64,000 nucleotides of DNA from Richelia sinica FACHB-800. GTDB lineage: Bacteria; Cyanobacteriota; Cyanobacteriia; Cyanobacteriales; Nostocaceae. The stretch lies in contig NZ_JACJTT010000002.1 of assembly GCF_014698825.1 (NCBI RefSeq), positions 186,001 to 250,000 on the forward strand, read 5' to 3'. Both the position numbers and the translations under genes were made by a program. Below, one piece after another: positions 1 to 8,979 of this stretch; the stretch's first letter is position 1, and every line of letters starts with the position of its first letter. The notes below the pieces were generated by a model that saw only the letters and a program-made list of their open reading frames with translations, was not told the origin of the DNA and ran no database searches.

Positions 1-1
1 G

Positions 2-3000
2 GTGACGTTTGATTTATCGGATATTGTCTCACGCAGAGGCGCAGAGGCGCAGAGTGAGGAAGCAGAGGAAGATGAGGGGGAAAACGGGCAGTCGAAAATT
101 TCTAGTTTGGATGGGACTGAGTGGAGTGTGACGAGGAAGTTGCGGGTGACTTCTCAGGGCACTTATACGTCGAATTATTATATTAATGGGGTTTCCTGTA
201 CGCTGACGGAGTTGCATGAGGAGTTGGAGAATCTGCGGATTTATCCAGAGGGATACAATGTGGTGTTACAGGGGGATGTGACGAGTATTATCTCGATGAA
301 TGCGCGGGAACGTCGGGAAATTATTGATGAGTTGGCTGGGGTGGCAGCTTTTGACCGGAAGATTAATCAAGCGAAGGAGACTTTAGGGGAAGTTAAGGAT
401 AAGGAAGACAGTTGTCGGATTATTGAGGGTGAGTTAACTATACAGCGCGATCGCCTTTATCAGGACAAGTTGAAGGCAGAAAAGTATCGTCAACTGCGAA
501 AGGAGTTTCAAGAAAAGCAATCTTGGGAAGCTGTGTTATCTTGGCGTTCTTTTCAAGCACAGCAAGAAAAGTTAGCGACGGAAATTCAAGCTGGTGAACA
601 GTCTTTTAGTCAGCTTTCGACACAGTTAACTGCTGTGAATAGTGATATTGATGAAAAAACTACTGCTCTTGACGCGCTCAATGCCCGTGTGAAAGCATTG
701 GGTGAGGAGGAGTTATTGGCGGTACAGTCTAATTTAGCGACTCAAGAAGCAGAAAGAAAGCAACTCCAACGTCAGCAGCGTGAGTTAGAAACAGCTTTGC
801 AGGAAAGTGGAAGGCGTTTAACTCAAACTCAACAGGAAATTCAGCAGCATCAAGAGGCTTTAGCCCAAGCTGCACAACAACAAGTTGTGGAAACTTCTCA
901 GGTTAGTTCTCTTCAAGTTGAACGTGACCAAGCTAGACAAGATTTGGAAGCTTCTCGTCAAGCTGCGGCGGAAATTGCTTCAGCTTCGGAGGCTTGGGTA
1001 CAGCAACAAACTGCCCTCAACCGACAAATTGAAACTTTACTCCAAAGTCTGGAACCGCAACGCACTGAACAAGCCCAACTCAGGGAACGCAACACCCAAT
1101 TACAGGAATTAATAGCAGAACAATCTCAGTTGCTGGCTAATTTAGAACCTCAATTAGCAGAGAAGCAAGGGGAATGTGAACAGTTAGAAACGGCATTTAC
1201 TACCGCTAGTGAACCTATTCAAGCTTTAGCAGAAAATTTAGCGGCCACAGAACAGGAATTACAAATTCAGCAAGACACCCAAAAGCGTTTACTCCAAGAA
1301 CAGCGAGAAAAACAACGTCAGTTAGATAAATTAGAAGCACAGGCCCAAGCACAGCAGGAAGTACAGGGAACCCAAGCTAGTAAGGTGATTTTACAGTCGG
1401 GAATGCCTGGTTTATGCGGATTGGTAGTTAATTTAGGCAGAGTAGAACCCCGCTATCAGTTGGCGTTGGAAATTTCCGCCGGGGCACGGTTGGGACATAT
1501 TGTGGTGGAAGATGATAGTATTGCGGCAGCAGGAATAGAATTATTAAAACAAAAACGGGCGGGTCGGGCGACTTTTTTACCGTTAAATAAAATTCATGCA
1601 CCTAAGTTTACCCAAGACGCAACTTTGCGATTTGCTGATGGGTTTGTCAATTATGCGGTGAATTTGGTAGAGTGCGATCGCCGTTATCGAGATGTGTTTA
1701 ATTATGTCTTTGGTAATACCGTGGTTTTCGCGACTTTGGCTCAAGCCAGAAAGCAATTAGGTTTATATCGCATCGTCACCCTAGATGGGGAATTATTGGA
1801 AACCAGTGGGGCTATGACTGGTGGTAGCAATACCCAACGTTCTGCCTTAAGATTTGGTACAGGGGAAGCCGCAGAATCAGAAGAAGTCAGCAATTTAAAA
1901 AGTCGGTTGGCAGATATAGACCGAATTTTAGACCGTTGCACAGAAGCAATTACTAATTTGTCTACCCGCAGTAAACAATTGTCTCATGAACTCACAGAGG
2001 CGCGTCAAGGGCGACGGGAACAGCAATTACAATTAGAACAGTTAAAGAAGGAAATCAAGGCTTTAACGGGGCAATTAGAAACAACTGGTTCTCAACTAAC
2101 TCAAAATCGCGAAAAATTTACCACTGCCCAAACTCGATTGGAAGTTTTAGATCGGGAATTACCAGTACAGGAAGCCCAACTGCAACAATTAAGACAGACT
2201 TTAGCTGAGTTGGAAGCCTCCCAAACTCCCAGTGAATGGCAACAAATTCAAGCTACCATTAAATCTCAAGAGCAACAATTACAACAACGGGAAACGACTT
2301 TACGGGATGGGGAACAGCAATTAAAAAATCTCGAAAGTCAACAACAGCGATTACAGGAAAGAATTCAAGCAGCAGAAGCGAGAATTCTGGAGTTGGCACA
2401 AGAACAATCTAGTATTAACAACCAACAAACGGTAGTTAACAATCAATTGGTGGAGCTAAATCAGCAAATTTTGGCAATTCAAGCCAATTTACACCAACTA
2501 GAACAGAATTTAGGGGAAGAGAAAAAGAAACGGGATGTAACAGAACAGGAAGTGCGATCGCTTCTTCTCCGACAACAGCAACTACAATGGGAATTAGAGA
2601 AACTAGACCAAACCCAACAAAAGCGTCGGGAAGATTTAACTGCCCTGCAAACTCAACTGCAAAACCTCAGCGCAGAATTGCCCAACCCCCTACCTGAAGT
2701 ACCAGAAAAAGTTGATTTAGATGACTTGCAAAAAGAATTACGCAGTCTCTCCAAACGCCTACAGGCAATGGAACCTGTAAACATGCTGGCACTTACAGAC
2801 TATGAAAAAGTTGAAACTCGTTTGCAAGAACTCACCCAAAAATTAGAAACATTAGAAGCAGAACGGACAGAATTACTCTTACGCATCGAAAACTTCACCA
2901 CCTTACGCCAAATTGCCTTTAAAGAAGCCTTTGATGCTGTCAACGAAAACTTCCAATCTATCTTTGCTACCCTTTCCGATGGTGATGGTTATTTACAACT

Positions 3001-3370
3001 AGATAACCCAGAAGACCCCTTTAACAGTGGCTTAAATTTAGTTGCACACCCCAAAGGAAAACCTGTACAACGTTTAGCTTCCATGTCTGGGGGAGAAAAA
3101 TCCTTAACTGCATTAAGTTTTATTTTTTCCTTGCAACGCTATCGTCCATCCCCCTTTTATGCCTTTGACGAAGTTGATATGTTTTTAGATGGGGCAAACG
3201 TGGAACGATTAGCGAGAATGATTAAACAACAGGCACAACAGGCACAATTCATTGTTGTGAGTCTACGTCGTCCGATGATAGAATCAGCCGAACGCACAAT
3301 TGGCGTTACTCAAGCGAGAGGTGCTTATACTCAGGTTTTGGGGATTAAATTGAAATCATCTGACCATTGA
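2..3370 (+). CDS. smc: Chromosome segregation protein SMC (5' end outside window)
   Basis: SMC ATPase that compacts and segregates chromosomes together with ScpA/ScpB. The reading frame is open from the first base, so this is a C-terminal portion of about 1120 residues; bacterial SMC is usually near 1200, so the Walker A region lies upstream. Visible in order: the end of the N-terminal head (SIISMNARERREIIDELAG), a long Gln/Glu-rich coiled coil, a hinge around residues 465-620 (GMPGLCGLV, GGSNTQRS), the returning coiled coil, and the C-terminal head with signature motif MSGGEKSLTAL and Walker B/D-loop YAFDEVDMFLDGAN. Near its visible start it carries an odd acidic insert that begins with a dispersed repeat (separate entry). 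A diverged second copy of its last ~70 codons lies about 2.9 kb downstream. Family assignment is certain; the true start is not visible. Confidence 0.97.
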   Translation: MTFDLSDIVSRRGAEAQSEEAEEDEGENGQSKISSLDGTEWSVTRKLRVTSQGTYTSNYYINGVSCTLTELHEELENLRIYPEGYNVVLQGDVTSIISMNARERREIIDELAGVAAFDRKINQAKETLGEVKDKEDSCRIIEGELTIQRDRLYQDKLKAEKYRQLRKEFQEKQSWEAVLSWRSFQAQQEKLATEIQAGEQSFSQLSTQLTAVNSDIDEKTTALDALNARVKALGEEELLAVQSNLATQEAERKQLQRQQRELETALQESGRRLTQTQQEIQQHQEALAQAAQQQVVETSQVSSLQVERDQARQDLEASRQAAAEIASASEAWVQQQTALNRQIETLLQSLEPQRTEQAQLRERNTQLQELIAEQSQLLANLEPQLAEKQGECEQLETAFTTASEPIQALAENLAATEQELQIQQDTQKRLLQEQREKQRQLDKLEAQAQAQQEVQGTQASKVILQSGMPGLCGLVVNLGRVEPRYQLALEISAGARLGHIVVEDDSIAAAGIELLKQKRAGRATFLPLNKIHAPKFTQDATLRFADGFVNYAVNLVECDRRYRDVFNYVFGNTVVFATLAQARKQLGLYRIVTLDGELLETSGAMTGGSNTQRSALRFGTGEAAESEEVSNLKSRLADIDRILDRCTEAITNLSTRSKQLSHELTEARQGRREQQLQLEQLKKEIKALTGQLETTGSQLTQNREKFTTAQTRLEVLDRELPVQEAQLQQLRQTLAELEASQTPSEWQQIQATIKSQEQQLQQRETTLRDGEQQLKNLESQQQRLQERIQAAEARILELAQEQSSINNQQTVVNNQLVELNQQILAIQANLHQLEQNLGEEKKKRDVTEQEVRSLLLRQQQLQWELEKLDQTQQKRREDLTALQTQLQNLSAELPNPLPEVPEKVDLDDLQKELRSLSKRLQAMEPVNMLALTDYEKVETRLQELTQKLETLEAERTELLLRIENFTTLRQIAFKEAFDAVNENFQSIFATLSDGDGYLQLDNPEDPFNSGLNLVAHPKGKPVQRLASMSGGEKSLTALSFIFSLQRYRPSPFYAFDEVDMFLDGANVERLARMIKQQAQQAQFIVVSLRRPMIESAERTIGVTQARGAYTQVLGIKLKSSDH
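25..56 (+). repeat. Dispersed GC-rich repeat inside smc reading frame
   Basis: The bases CACGCAGAGGCGCAGAGGCG inside smc match, in opposite orientation, the spacer sequence around 55843-55867 (CGCCTCCGCGCCTCTGCGTG). A weaker relative lies near 17272-17295. In smc it is translated as part of an SRRGAEAQSEEAEEDEG stretch, which looks like an in-frame insert in the globular head. The match is seen directly; that it is an insertion is inferred. Confidence 0.6.
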
Positions 3371-3790
3371 ATTATTAATAGTAGTTTATAAAGATTAAAT
3401 TATTAGCATAACGATTTATTTACCATTGAATTAGCTTCTTTGAGTGTTGTTCCATAAAATAATATCCATAAGATTTTCGTTTAATATCTCAGCTTTGGCA
3501 TTTGATAGAAAAATTGTGGATATAAGCGAGAAATAAGCTCAAACTACTGTATTTACCTAGAAACTCAGATGAACAGGCCGAAGTATTCTGTGTAATACCT
3601 GGATATTGACGATATCCAGAATTTTTCCTGCTATTATCTAAGTGTTATGATACGCTGTGGTGGCCACTAATTTTTTCACACCTCACTTAATCTCAACATA
3701 ACCCGCTTAATATCTAGGTATGTTAGACGGAAATTTTCCTTCAAATAACCAGTTAGGCACTCAAAAATCATAGTATTGGAGTAAGTATTT
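3371..3790. other. AT-rich spacer between smc and the SEC-C gene
   Basis: About 420 bases with no convincing gene. It should contain the promoter of the downstream gene; no clear terminator hairpin follows smc. It may be one edge of the DNA inserted at the smc 3' end. Confidence 0.5.
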
Positions 3791-5968
3791 GTGAGAGAGG
3801 CAGTCAGAAAAGAATCTGAGATTTTTTCGGAGTTAGCTGAAATATGTACTTCTCCAGGATACGTTCATGCAATTGCGAGCCTTTGCTATCAGAACAACAT
3901 ACTTATATATGCTGATAAATTAACTCCAGAGGATATGCTTCAGCAGTTCGCGAGGGATATTTTGGTGAGGACTGAAGTATCAACTCTTATAGGACTTGCT
4001 TGCAAAAAACAACTCAATATAGACTTGCCATCGCCTGAAGTAATCCAAAGATACATTGACAAGACTGATTCTTTGCTGAAAGAAATTCATCAGTCTATGA
4101 TGCTGCCAATGGAATACATATTTGATTCAAATGAAGTTAGTGATCATAATTTCAATCCGTTTAGAGATGGCTTAGTCTTGAGGGAACCTATTTTTTATAG
4201 CGGAGAGAGTGCCTATTATTTTCAATACAGAGACCTTTCAAAGATAAAATATGAAAAAGATAACGATTGGTTCTTGAGGAATAAAGGATTTTCTATTCAA
4301 CAAGTTATTGATGTGGTGATGTCAATACAATCGCTACAAAACGATAAAGCAAAGAACGTATTGCGAGGACTCTTTGATAAAAATCCTAGCGAATGGACTG
4401 TCCTTTCAGCATATAAGTTTACGGCTAAAGAAGTCAGTGACATCTCAAATATTGAAATTGATACTGTAAGACTGGTCATCGAGTCATTTGTATCATCTAT
4501 TGGCATGGATGAATTCAACTCTTTAGATGATTTTAATCCTAAAAATGCTTATCCAATTATTCAGCTTCCAGAAGATGAATATTTATTATTTCAAATTTAT
4601 AGTTTGACACAGGCATTATATGAAACACCGTTTTTCTGGTTTAACGATGATAAAGCCTATAAAAATATTGCGAACCAGCATAGAGGTGAATTTACTGAAA
4701 ACTTTTCTGCTGAGAGATTGAAACTTGTATTTGGCGAAGAGCGCGTATTTTCAAACATTGATATCTACAATTCTAAAGATCAGGTTGGTGAAATTGATGT
4801 ATTGGTCGTTTTCGCCGACAGAGCAATAATTCTACAGGCGAAGTCAAAGAAGCTGACTATTACTTCACGTAAAGGTAACGATAACAGCTTACAGTCTGAT
4901 TTTAAGAAAGCTATTCAGGAGGCTTACGATCAAGCTTATTTGTGCGCCACGCTATTAAACGATAAAAAATATAAGCTTGTTGATAAGAGTGGAAAAGAGC
5001 TAAATATTAATCGAGAGTATAAGGAAATTTATCCTTTTTGTGTGATTTCTGAGCATTATCCAGCTCTTTCGTTCCAAGCAAGGCAGTTTTTAAAATTCCA
5101 GGAAACTAAAAATATAAAACCTCCATTTGTAATGGATGTTTTTTTGCTTGATGTAATGACAGAAATGTTGCAGTCGCCCTTACATTTCTTGAGTTATGTA
5201 AATAGGCGGACATCTTACGGTGACAAAATTCTCTCGACTCATGAGTTAACCATTCTTTCTTATCATCTGAAACAGAATTTGTGGATAGATAATAAGTATG
5301 CAATGATGCAAATTGAGGATGAAATATGTGTTGATCTTGATCTTGCGATGCTAACAAGACGAGATGGCGCTCCAGGTTCAGATACTCCAGAGGGAATTTT
5401 AACAAAATACAAAGGGACGGTATTCGATCAAATAATAAGAAATATAGATAAGCTTGAGCATTCTGAAATAATTAGTCTTGGATTTACATTGCTCTCGATG
5501 AGCAGCAATGCCATTGAGATGATAAACAATGGTATCTCTGAATTAATTAAGCGAGGCAGAAAAGATGGTCAGCACCATGATCTAACTCTTGAAATAAGTG
5601 AGGGGGGATTAGGTTTGACTATCCATTGTAACGATGATCATGAATCTATATCCAGACCTCGTTTAGAAAATCACTGTGAACTAAGAAAGTACACACAAAA
5701 AGCACGCTCATGGTTCGGAATTTGTATTGGACAAAAAGTTCCGAGGCTAAGATTTGGCGTAAATAAAGAATACGACTGGGTTCAGTCTAATGAAATGGAT
5801 GAATTAGTGCAAGATTTGCCCAAGCCTCAGAACCTTGAAGGAAAAAATAAAATTAATTTTGCCCCTGCAACTAGACAATCTAAGAAAGTAGGGCGCAATG
5901 AAAAATGTCCATGTGGGAGCGGTAAAAAATACAAGAAGTGCTGCCTGAAACAAGAGTGGAGAATGTGA
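3791..5968 (+). CDS. Nuclease-like protein with C-terminal SEC-C zinc motif
   Basis: Protein of 725 residues, not a recognised named gene. Residues about 333-351 read GEIDVLVV, then a strand, then QAK (D336, Q349, K351). This is the D-x(n)-(E/Q)xK pattern of PD-(D/E)XK and NERD-type nuclease folds. The C-terminus holds a SEC-C zinc-binding motif (CPCGSGKKYKKCC), found at the end of SecA and of many otherwise unrelated proteins. No signal peptide or membrane segment is evident. A GTG start is chosen because GGAG lies about 10 bases upstream. Base composition is more AT-rich than smc and codon use looks unlike its neighbours. It stands alone between two copies of the smc 3' end, suggesting acquisition. 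A role in nucleic-acid processing or defence is only an inference. Confidence 0.8.
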   Translation: MREAVRKESEIFSELAEICTSPGYVHAIASLCYQNNILIYADKLTPEDMLQQFARDILVRTEVSTLIGLACKKQLNIDLPSPEVIQRYIDKTDSLLKEIHQSMMLPMEYIFDSNEVSDHNFNPFRDGLVLREPIFYSGESAYYFQYRDLSKIKYEKDNDWFLRNKGFSIQQVIDVVMSIQSLQNDKAKNVLRGLFDKNPSEWTVLSAYKFTAKEVSDISNIEIDTVRLVIESFVSSIGMDEFNSLDDFNPKNAYPIIQLPEDEYLLFQIYSLTQALYETPFFWFNDDKAYKNIANQHRGEFTENFSAERLKLVFGEERVFSNIDIYNSKDQVGEIDVLVVFADRAIILQAKSKKLTITSRKGNDNSLQSDFKKAIQEAYDQAYLCATLLNDKKYKLVDKSGKELNINREYKEIYPFCVISEHYPALSFQARQFLKFQETKNIKPPFVMDVFLLDVMTEMLQSPLHFLSYVNRRTSYGDKILSTHELTILSYHLKQNLWIDNKYAMMQIEDEICVDLDLAMLTRRDGAPGSDTPEGILTKYKGTVFDQIIRNIDKLEHSEIISLGFTLLSMSSNAIEMINNGISELIKRGRKDGQHHDLTLEISEGGLGLTIHCNDDHESISRPRLENHCELRKYTQKARSWFGICIGQKVPRLRFGVNKEYDWVQSNEMDELVQDLPKPQNLEGKNKINFAPATRQSKKVGRNEKCPCGSGKKYKKCCLKQEWRM

Positions 5969-6253
5969 GTTCGCCTTACACGTCCAGACGGACAGATGAA
6001 AACCCTCGGTGCTGAGTTTGGGGTTATCTGCCACCGCTACGTTTTACCGTTAGGCGATCTTTTATAGGTTAGGTTGACCAAAGGAAACCCAACCACTTGA
6101 CATCAAATTAATTTGATATATTTATTCTTGTACAAATATTATCAGAATGGTTGAAGCTCAAATTTGAGTTTGATGTCTATTAATGGTATCTGCGTCCATC
6201 ACAACACCAGCATCCACAAAAAAAGATATCTCCTTCAGGCGCAGCCACACCTA
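5969..6253. other. Spacer between SEC-C gene and smc remnant
   Basis: No gene is supported here. The stretch after the stop codon may mark the second edge of the inserted segment. The start of homology to smc is near 6254. Confidence 0.4.
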
Positions 6254-6470
6254 AGCTCATTTTACGCCTTTGACGAAGTTGATAGATTTTTAGATGGGGC
6301 AAACGTAGAACGATTAGCTAGAATAATTAAACAACAGGCACAACAAGCACAATTCATTGTTGTGAGTTTGCGTCGTCCAATGATAGAATCAGCCGAACGC
6401 AAAATTGGCGTTACTCAAGCATGAGTACCTTCACACTCAAGTTCTGAGGATTAACTTATCATCCTCCTGG
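6254..6470 (+). pseudogene. smc: Decayed duplicate of smc 3' end
   Basis: Bases about 6258-6421 match smc bases about 3151-3314 with roughly 13 differences in 163 positions (about 92% identity by eye). They encode [20 protein letters not shown] and the following [13 protein letters not shown] segment. An in-frame TGA at 6422 ends the frame early, but weaker homology continues to about 6470, matching the last codons of smc. There is no start or ATPase head, so it cannot be functional. Most differences are synonymous, suggesting the two copies diverged while both were still coding. This copy may be the original smc end displaced by an insertion that brought its own. Confidence 0.85.
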
Positions 6471-6615
6471 TTAAGCGACAGGTAATCAGGTCAGAGAAGA
6501 GGTTTATATTTCTCCTCGTCTACCTGACCCCAAACGCCAAAACACCAATCGACTTGAGTTTTTGTTAAAAATAGTTTATATATAAACCGGATTCGAGATC
6601 AGGACTCCGTATAGA

Positions 6616-7602
6616 ATGACCTCCGAACAAATTATTAGGCGTTCCGATATATTAAACACTCAGGTGATTACCCGCGATAACGGCAAGCGGCTAGGTATCG
6701 TGAGTCAAGTCTGGGTAGATATTGACCAAAGAGAGGTTGTGGCTCTTGGCTTACGAGACAGCCTGATCTCTATCTCCAGTCTTCCTCGTTATATGTACCT
6801 CAACAGTATCAACCAGATCGGTGACGTTATCTTGGTAGATAATGAGGACGTAATCGAAGATATTGAGGTGGAATCCCTCAGCAATCTGATGAACTGGGAA
6901 GTCATCACGGAAACAGGTGAAGTCTTAGGTAGAGTCAGAGGCTTTAAATTCAATGGCGAAACTGGGAAAATTTACTCCATTGTCATTGCTTCCTTGGGTG
7001 TTCCCCAAATTCCCGACCAGTTTTTGAGTACCTACGAAATATCTATCGAAGAAATTGTCAGCACTGGCCCTAGTCGGTTGATTGTTTTTGAAGGTGCTGA
7101 AGAAAGAGTAAATCAATTAACAGTTGGTGTGCTGGAAAGGCTGGGTATTGGTAAAGCCCCCTGGGAACGAGATGCAGATGAAGAGTATGGTTATTCTACG
7201 CCCCGTGCCGTTGCACCAAGTAACCAGCTACCTAGCGGTGTACCTTTGCAACCACCTAAACCCAAAGTTCGTACCCCTGAACCTGTAGCCAGGGAGGAAG
7301 AGGAATGGACTGAGGACTATATAGAAGAAGAAAGGCCACAACGTCAAGTTATGCAAGCTCGTTCCTACGAATCCATTCAATACGAAGAAGAGGAAGATAA
7401 CTGGAGTGAGGCGACTGGTAGAGATAGATATCAAGAAGCGCCGAAATACGAAACTCCAACCTACAGAAAGACCTACGCTGATGATTACGATGATTATGAT
7501 GACGTAGAAGGTGATGCTTGGGATGATGCACCAAAACCTGTGAATATTCCCAAGAAGGTGAAGGAAAGACAGCCTGAATACGAAGAAGAAGGCGGTTATT
7601 AA
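6616..7602 (+). CDS. PRC-barrel domain protein
   Basis: Cytoplasmic protein of 328 residues. The N-terminal ~165 residues carry two PRC-barrel-like units (the first around IRRSDILNTQVITRDNGKR, the second around MNWEVITETGEVLGRV). The PRC-barrel is a small beta fold found in RimM and photosynthetic reaction-centre H subunits. The rest is a low-complexity, strongly acidic tail rich in Glu, Asp and Tyr with basic/proline patches, probably disordered. An ATG start follows the smc remnant; a strong terminator lies 43 bases after the stop, so it is probably monocistronic. Molecular function is unknown; similar proteins are widespread in cyanobacteria. Confidence 0.85.
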   Translation: MTSEQIIRRSDILNTQVITRDNGKRLGIVSQVWVDIDQREVVALGLRDSLISISSLPRYMYLNSINQIGDVILVDNEDVIEDIEVESLSNLMNWEVITETGEVLGRVRGFKFNGETGKIYSIVIASLGVPQIPDQFLSTYEISIEEIVSTGPSRLIVFEGAEERVNQLTVGVLERLGIGKAPWERDADEEYGYSTPRAVAPSNQLPSGVPLQPPKPKVRTPEPVAREEEEWTEDYIEEERPQRQVMQARSYESIQYEEEEDNWSEATGRDRYQEAPKYETPTYRKTYADDYDDYDDVEGDAWDDAPKPVNIPKKVKERQPEYEEEGGY

Positions 7603-7645
7603 CCAACTTTCTGTGAGGAAAAATCAGAATTAATCATTTGCTATT

Positions 7646-7678
7646 AGGTGCATTCACATCGTGTAATGCACCTTTTTT
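7646..7678 (+). terminator. Rho-independent terminator of PRC-barrel gene
   Basis: Perfect 9-bp stem AGGTGCATT/AATGCACCT with a 10-base loop, followed directly by a run of T. Confidence 0.9.
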
Positions 7679-7702
7679 GTGGAGGTTAATTAACAGTAAG
7701 CC

Positions 7703-8978
7703 AAAAGCTAACAATTACTAACAATTGCTTACTTATGCTCCCAGTTAAAGTCATCGGCTCTTGTTATGTGTGCTTCTTTGGCTGTAAAATACAATGATGC
7801 TACTAGGATTCAAGACAGAACTGAAGGTAAGCCAGCAACAAAGACTACTACTGGCACAACACGCAGGAGTAGCTAGACACGCTTGGAATCAAGGTTTAGC
7901 ATTATGTCAACAGGTTCTCATACATAACAAACTTAATCCTGAAGACAAAATTAAATTTCCCACAGCCATAGATTTACACAAATTGTTAGTAGCAGCCATT
8001 AAATCTACCCATCCTTGGTACTAGGAAGTGTCTAAATGCGCCCCTCAATACGCATTAAGATATTTGTCAAATGCCTTTAAATCCTTCTTCAAAAAAACTC
8101 AAGGGTTTCCTAAGTTTAAGAAAAAAGGCCAACATGATTCTTTTACCTTAGATGGTGCAATTCATATTGAATACAGAAAAATCAAAGTCCCCGTAATTGG
8201 TAGGATAAAAACTTATGAAATTCTCCCTACAGGATATAAACCTAAATCTGTCACCATCAGTAAACAAGCTGATAAGTGGTTTATCTCTTGGAAAATAGAC
8301 GCAGAAGCTACTCAAACCGAGAAAAAACAAGAGTTTGTAGGAGTTGATTTAGGAATAAATCATCTAGCAACATTATCAACAGTAGAAATATTTAATGGCG
8401 TAAAAAGCTATAAAAAGTATGAATCTAAATTAGGAAGAATGCAATATTTGAACCGTCATAAACTCAGAGGTTCAAATAACTACAGAAAAGCACAAATCAA
8501 AATAGCGAGATTACACCAAAAAATAGCCAACATCAGAAAAGATACATTACACAAAATCACGACTTATATCAGCAAAAACCACGCGGTTATAGGGATAGAA
8601 GATTTGAATGTATCAGGGATGTTAGCAAATGGGAAATTATCAAAAGCTATATCAGATATGGGCTTTTATGAATTTAGAAGGCAGCTAGAATATAAAACAC
8701 AACTTTATGGCAGTAAGTTAGTAATTGTGGGTAGATATTATCCCAGTAGTAAGACTTGCTCTCAATGTGGTGCGAAAAAATCATCATTGTCATTGTCTCA
8801 AAGATTTTTCCAGTGTGATCATTGTGGTTTTGAGTGTGACAGAGATGTAAATGCTGCGATTAACTTAAAACAAGAAGCGGTCAGATTGACCGTGTTAGCC
8901 TGTGGACTAGATAGTGCCGACACTTTTAGGATGAAGCAGGAAGAAAAAGCTGGCTCTTGTTAGCATTAGTTAGCTTTT
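7703..8978 (+). mobile_element. TnpB-only IS element with inverted ends
   Basis: The tnpB reading frame is bracketed by two 22-base segments in inverted orientation, 7703-7724 and 8957-8978, identical at 19 of 22 positions (shared blocks AAAAGCTAAC and CTAACAA). An 11-base direct repeat GGCTCTTGTTA also occurs at 7756-7766 and 8952-8962. No tnpA (Y1 or serine transposase) is present, so this is an IS1341-type element dependent on a partner elsewhere or immobile. The ends are inferred; IS605 relatives normally have subterminal hairpins rather than inverted termini. Confidence 0.6.
7794..8963 (+). pseudogene. tnpB: TnpB RNA-guided endonuclease, in-frame amber stop
   Basis: TnpB of the IS200/IS605 group, an RNA-guided nuclease ancestral to Cas12. 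The frame runs from ATG 7794 to TAG 8961 but is interrupted by a single TAG at 8022-8024, between HPWY and EVSKCAPQYALRYL. Both halves are in the same frame, so this is a nonsense change, not a frameshift. The N-terminal helical region lies before the stop. After it come the RuvC parts: Asp in GVDLGINHLATLS, Glu in GIEDLNVSG, a CSQCG...CDHCG zinc finger, and the last Asp in CDRDVNAAINL. The nuclease residues are therefore intact. Either a recent inactivation, a suppressible stop, or a sequencing error. A guide RNA would be expected to overlap the 3' end. Confidence 0.9.
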
Positions 8979-8979
8979 T
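8944..8979. terminator. Bidirectional hairpin between tnpB and antiporter
   Basis: Arms AAAAAGCT (8944-8951) and AGCTTTTT (8972-8979) pair around a 20-base loop, with A- and T-tracts on the two sides. This suits termination of convergent transcripts. It overlaps the stop codons of both genes and the right end of the insertion element. Confidence 0.55.
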
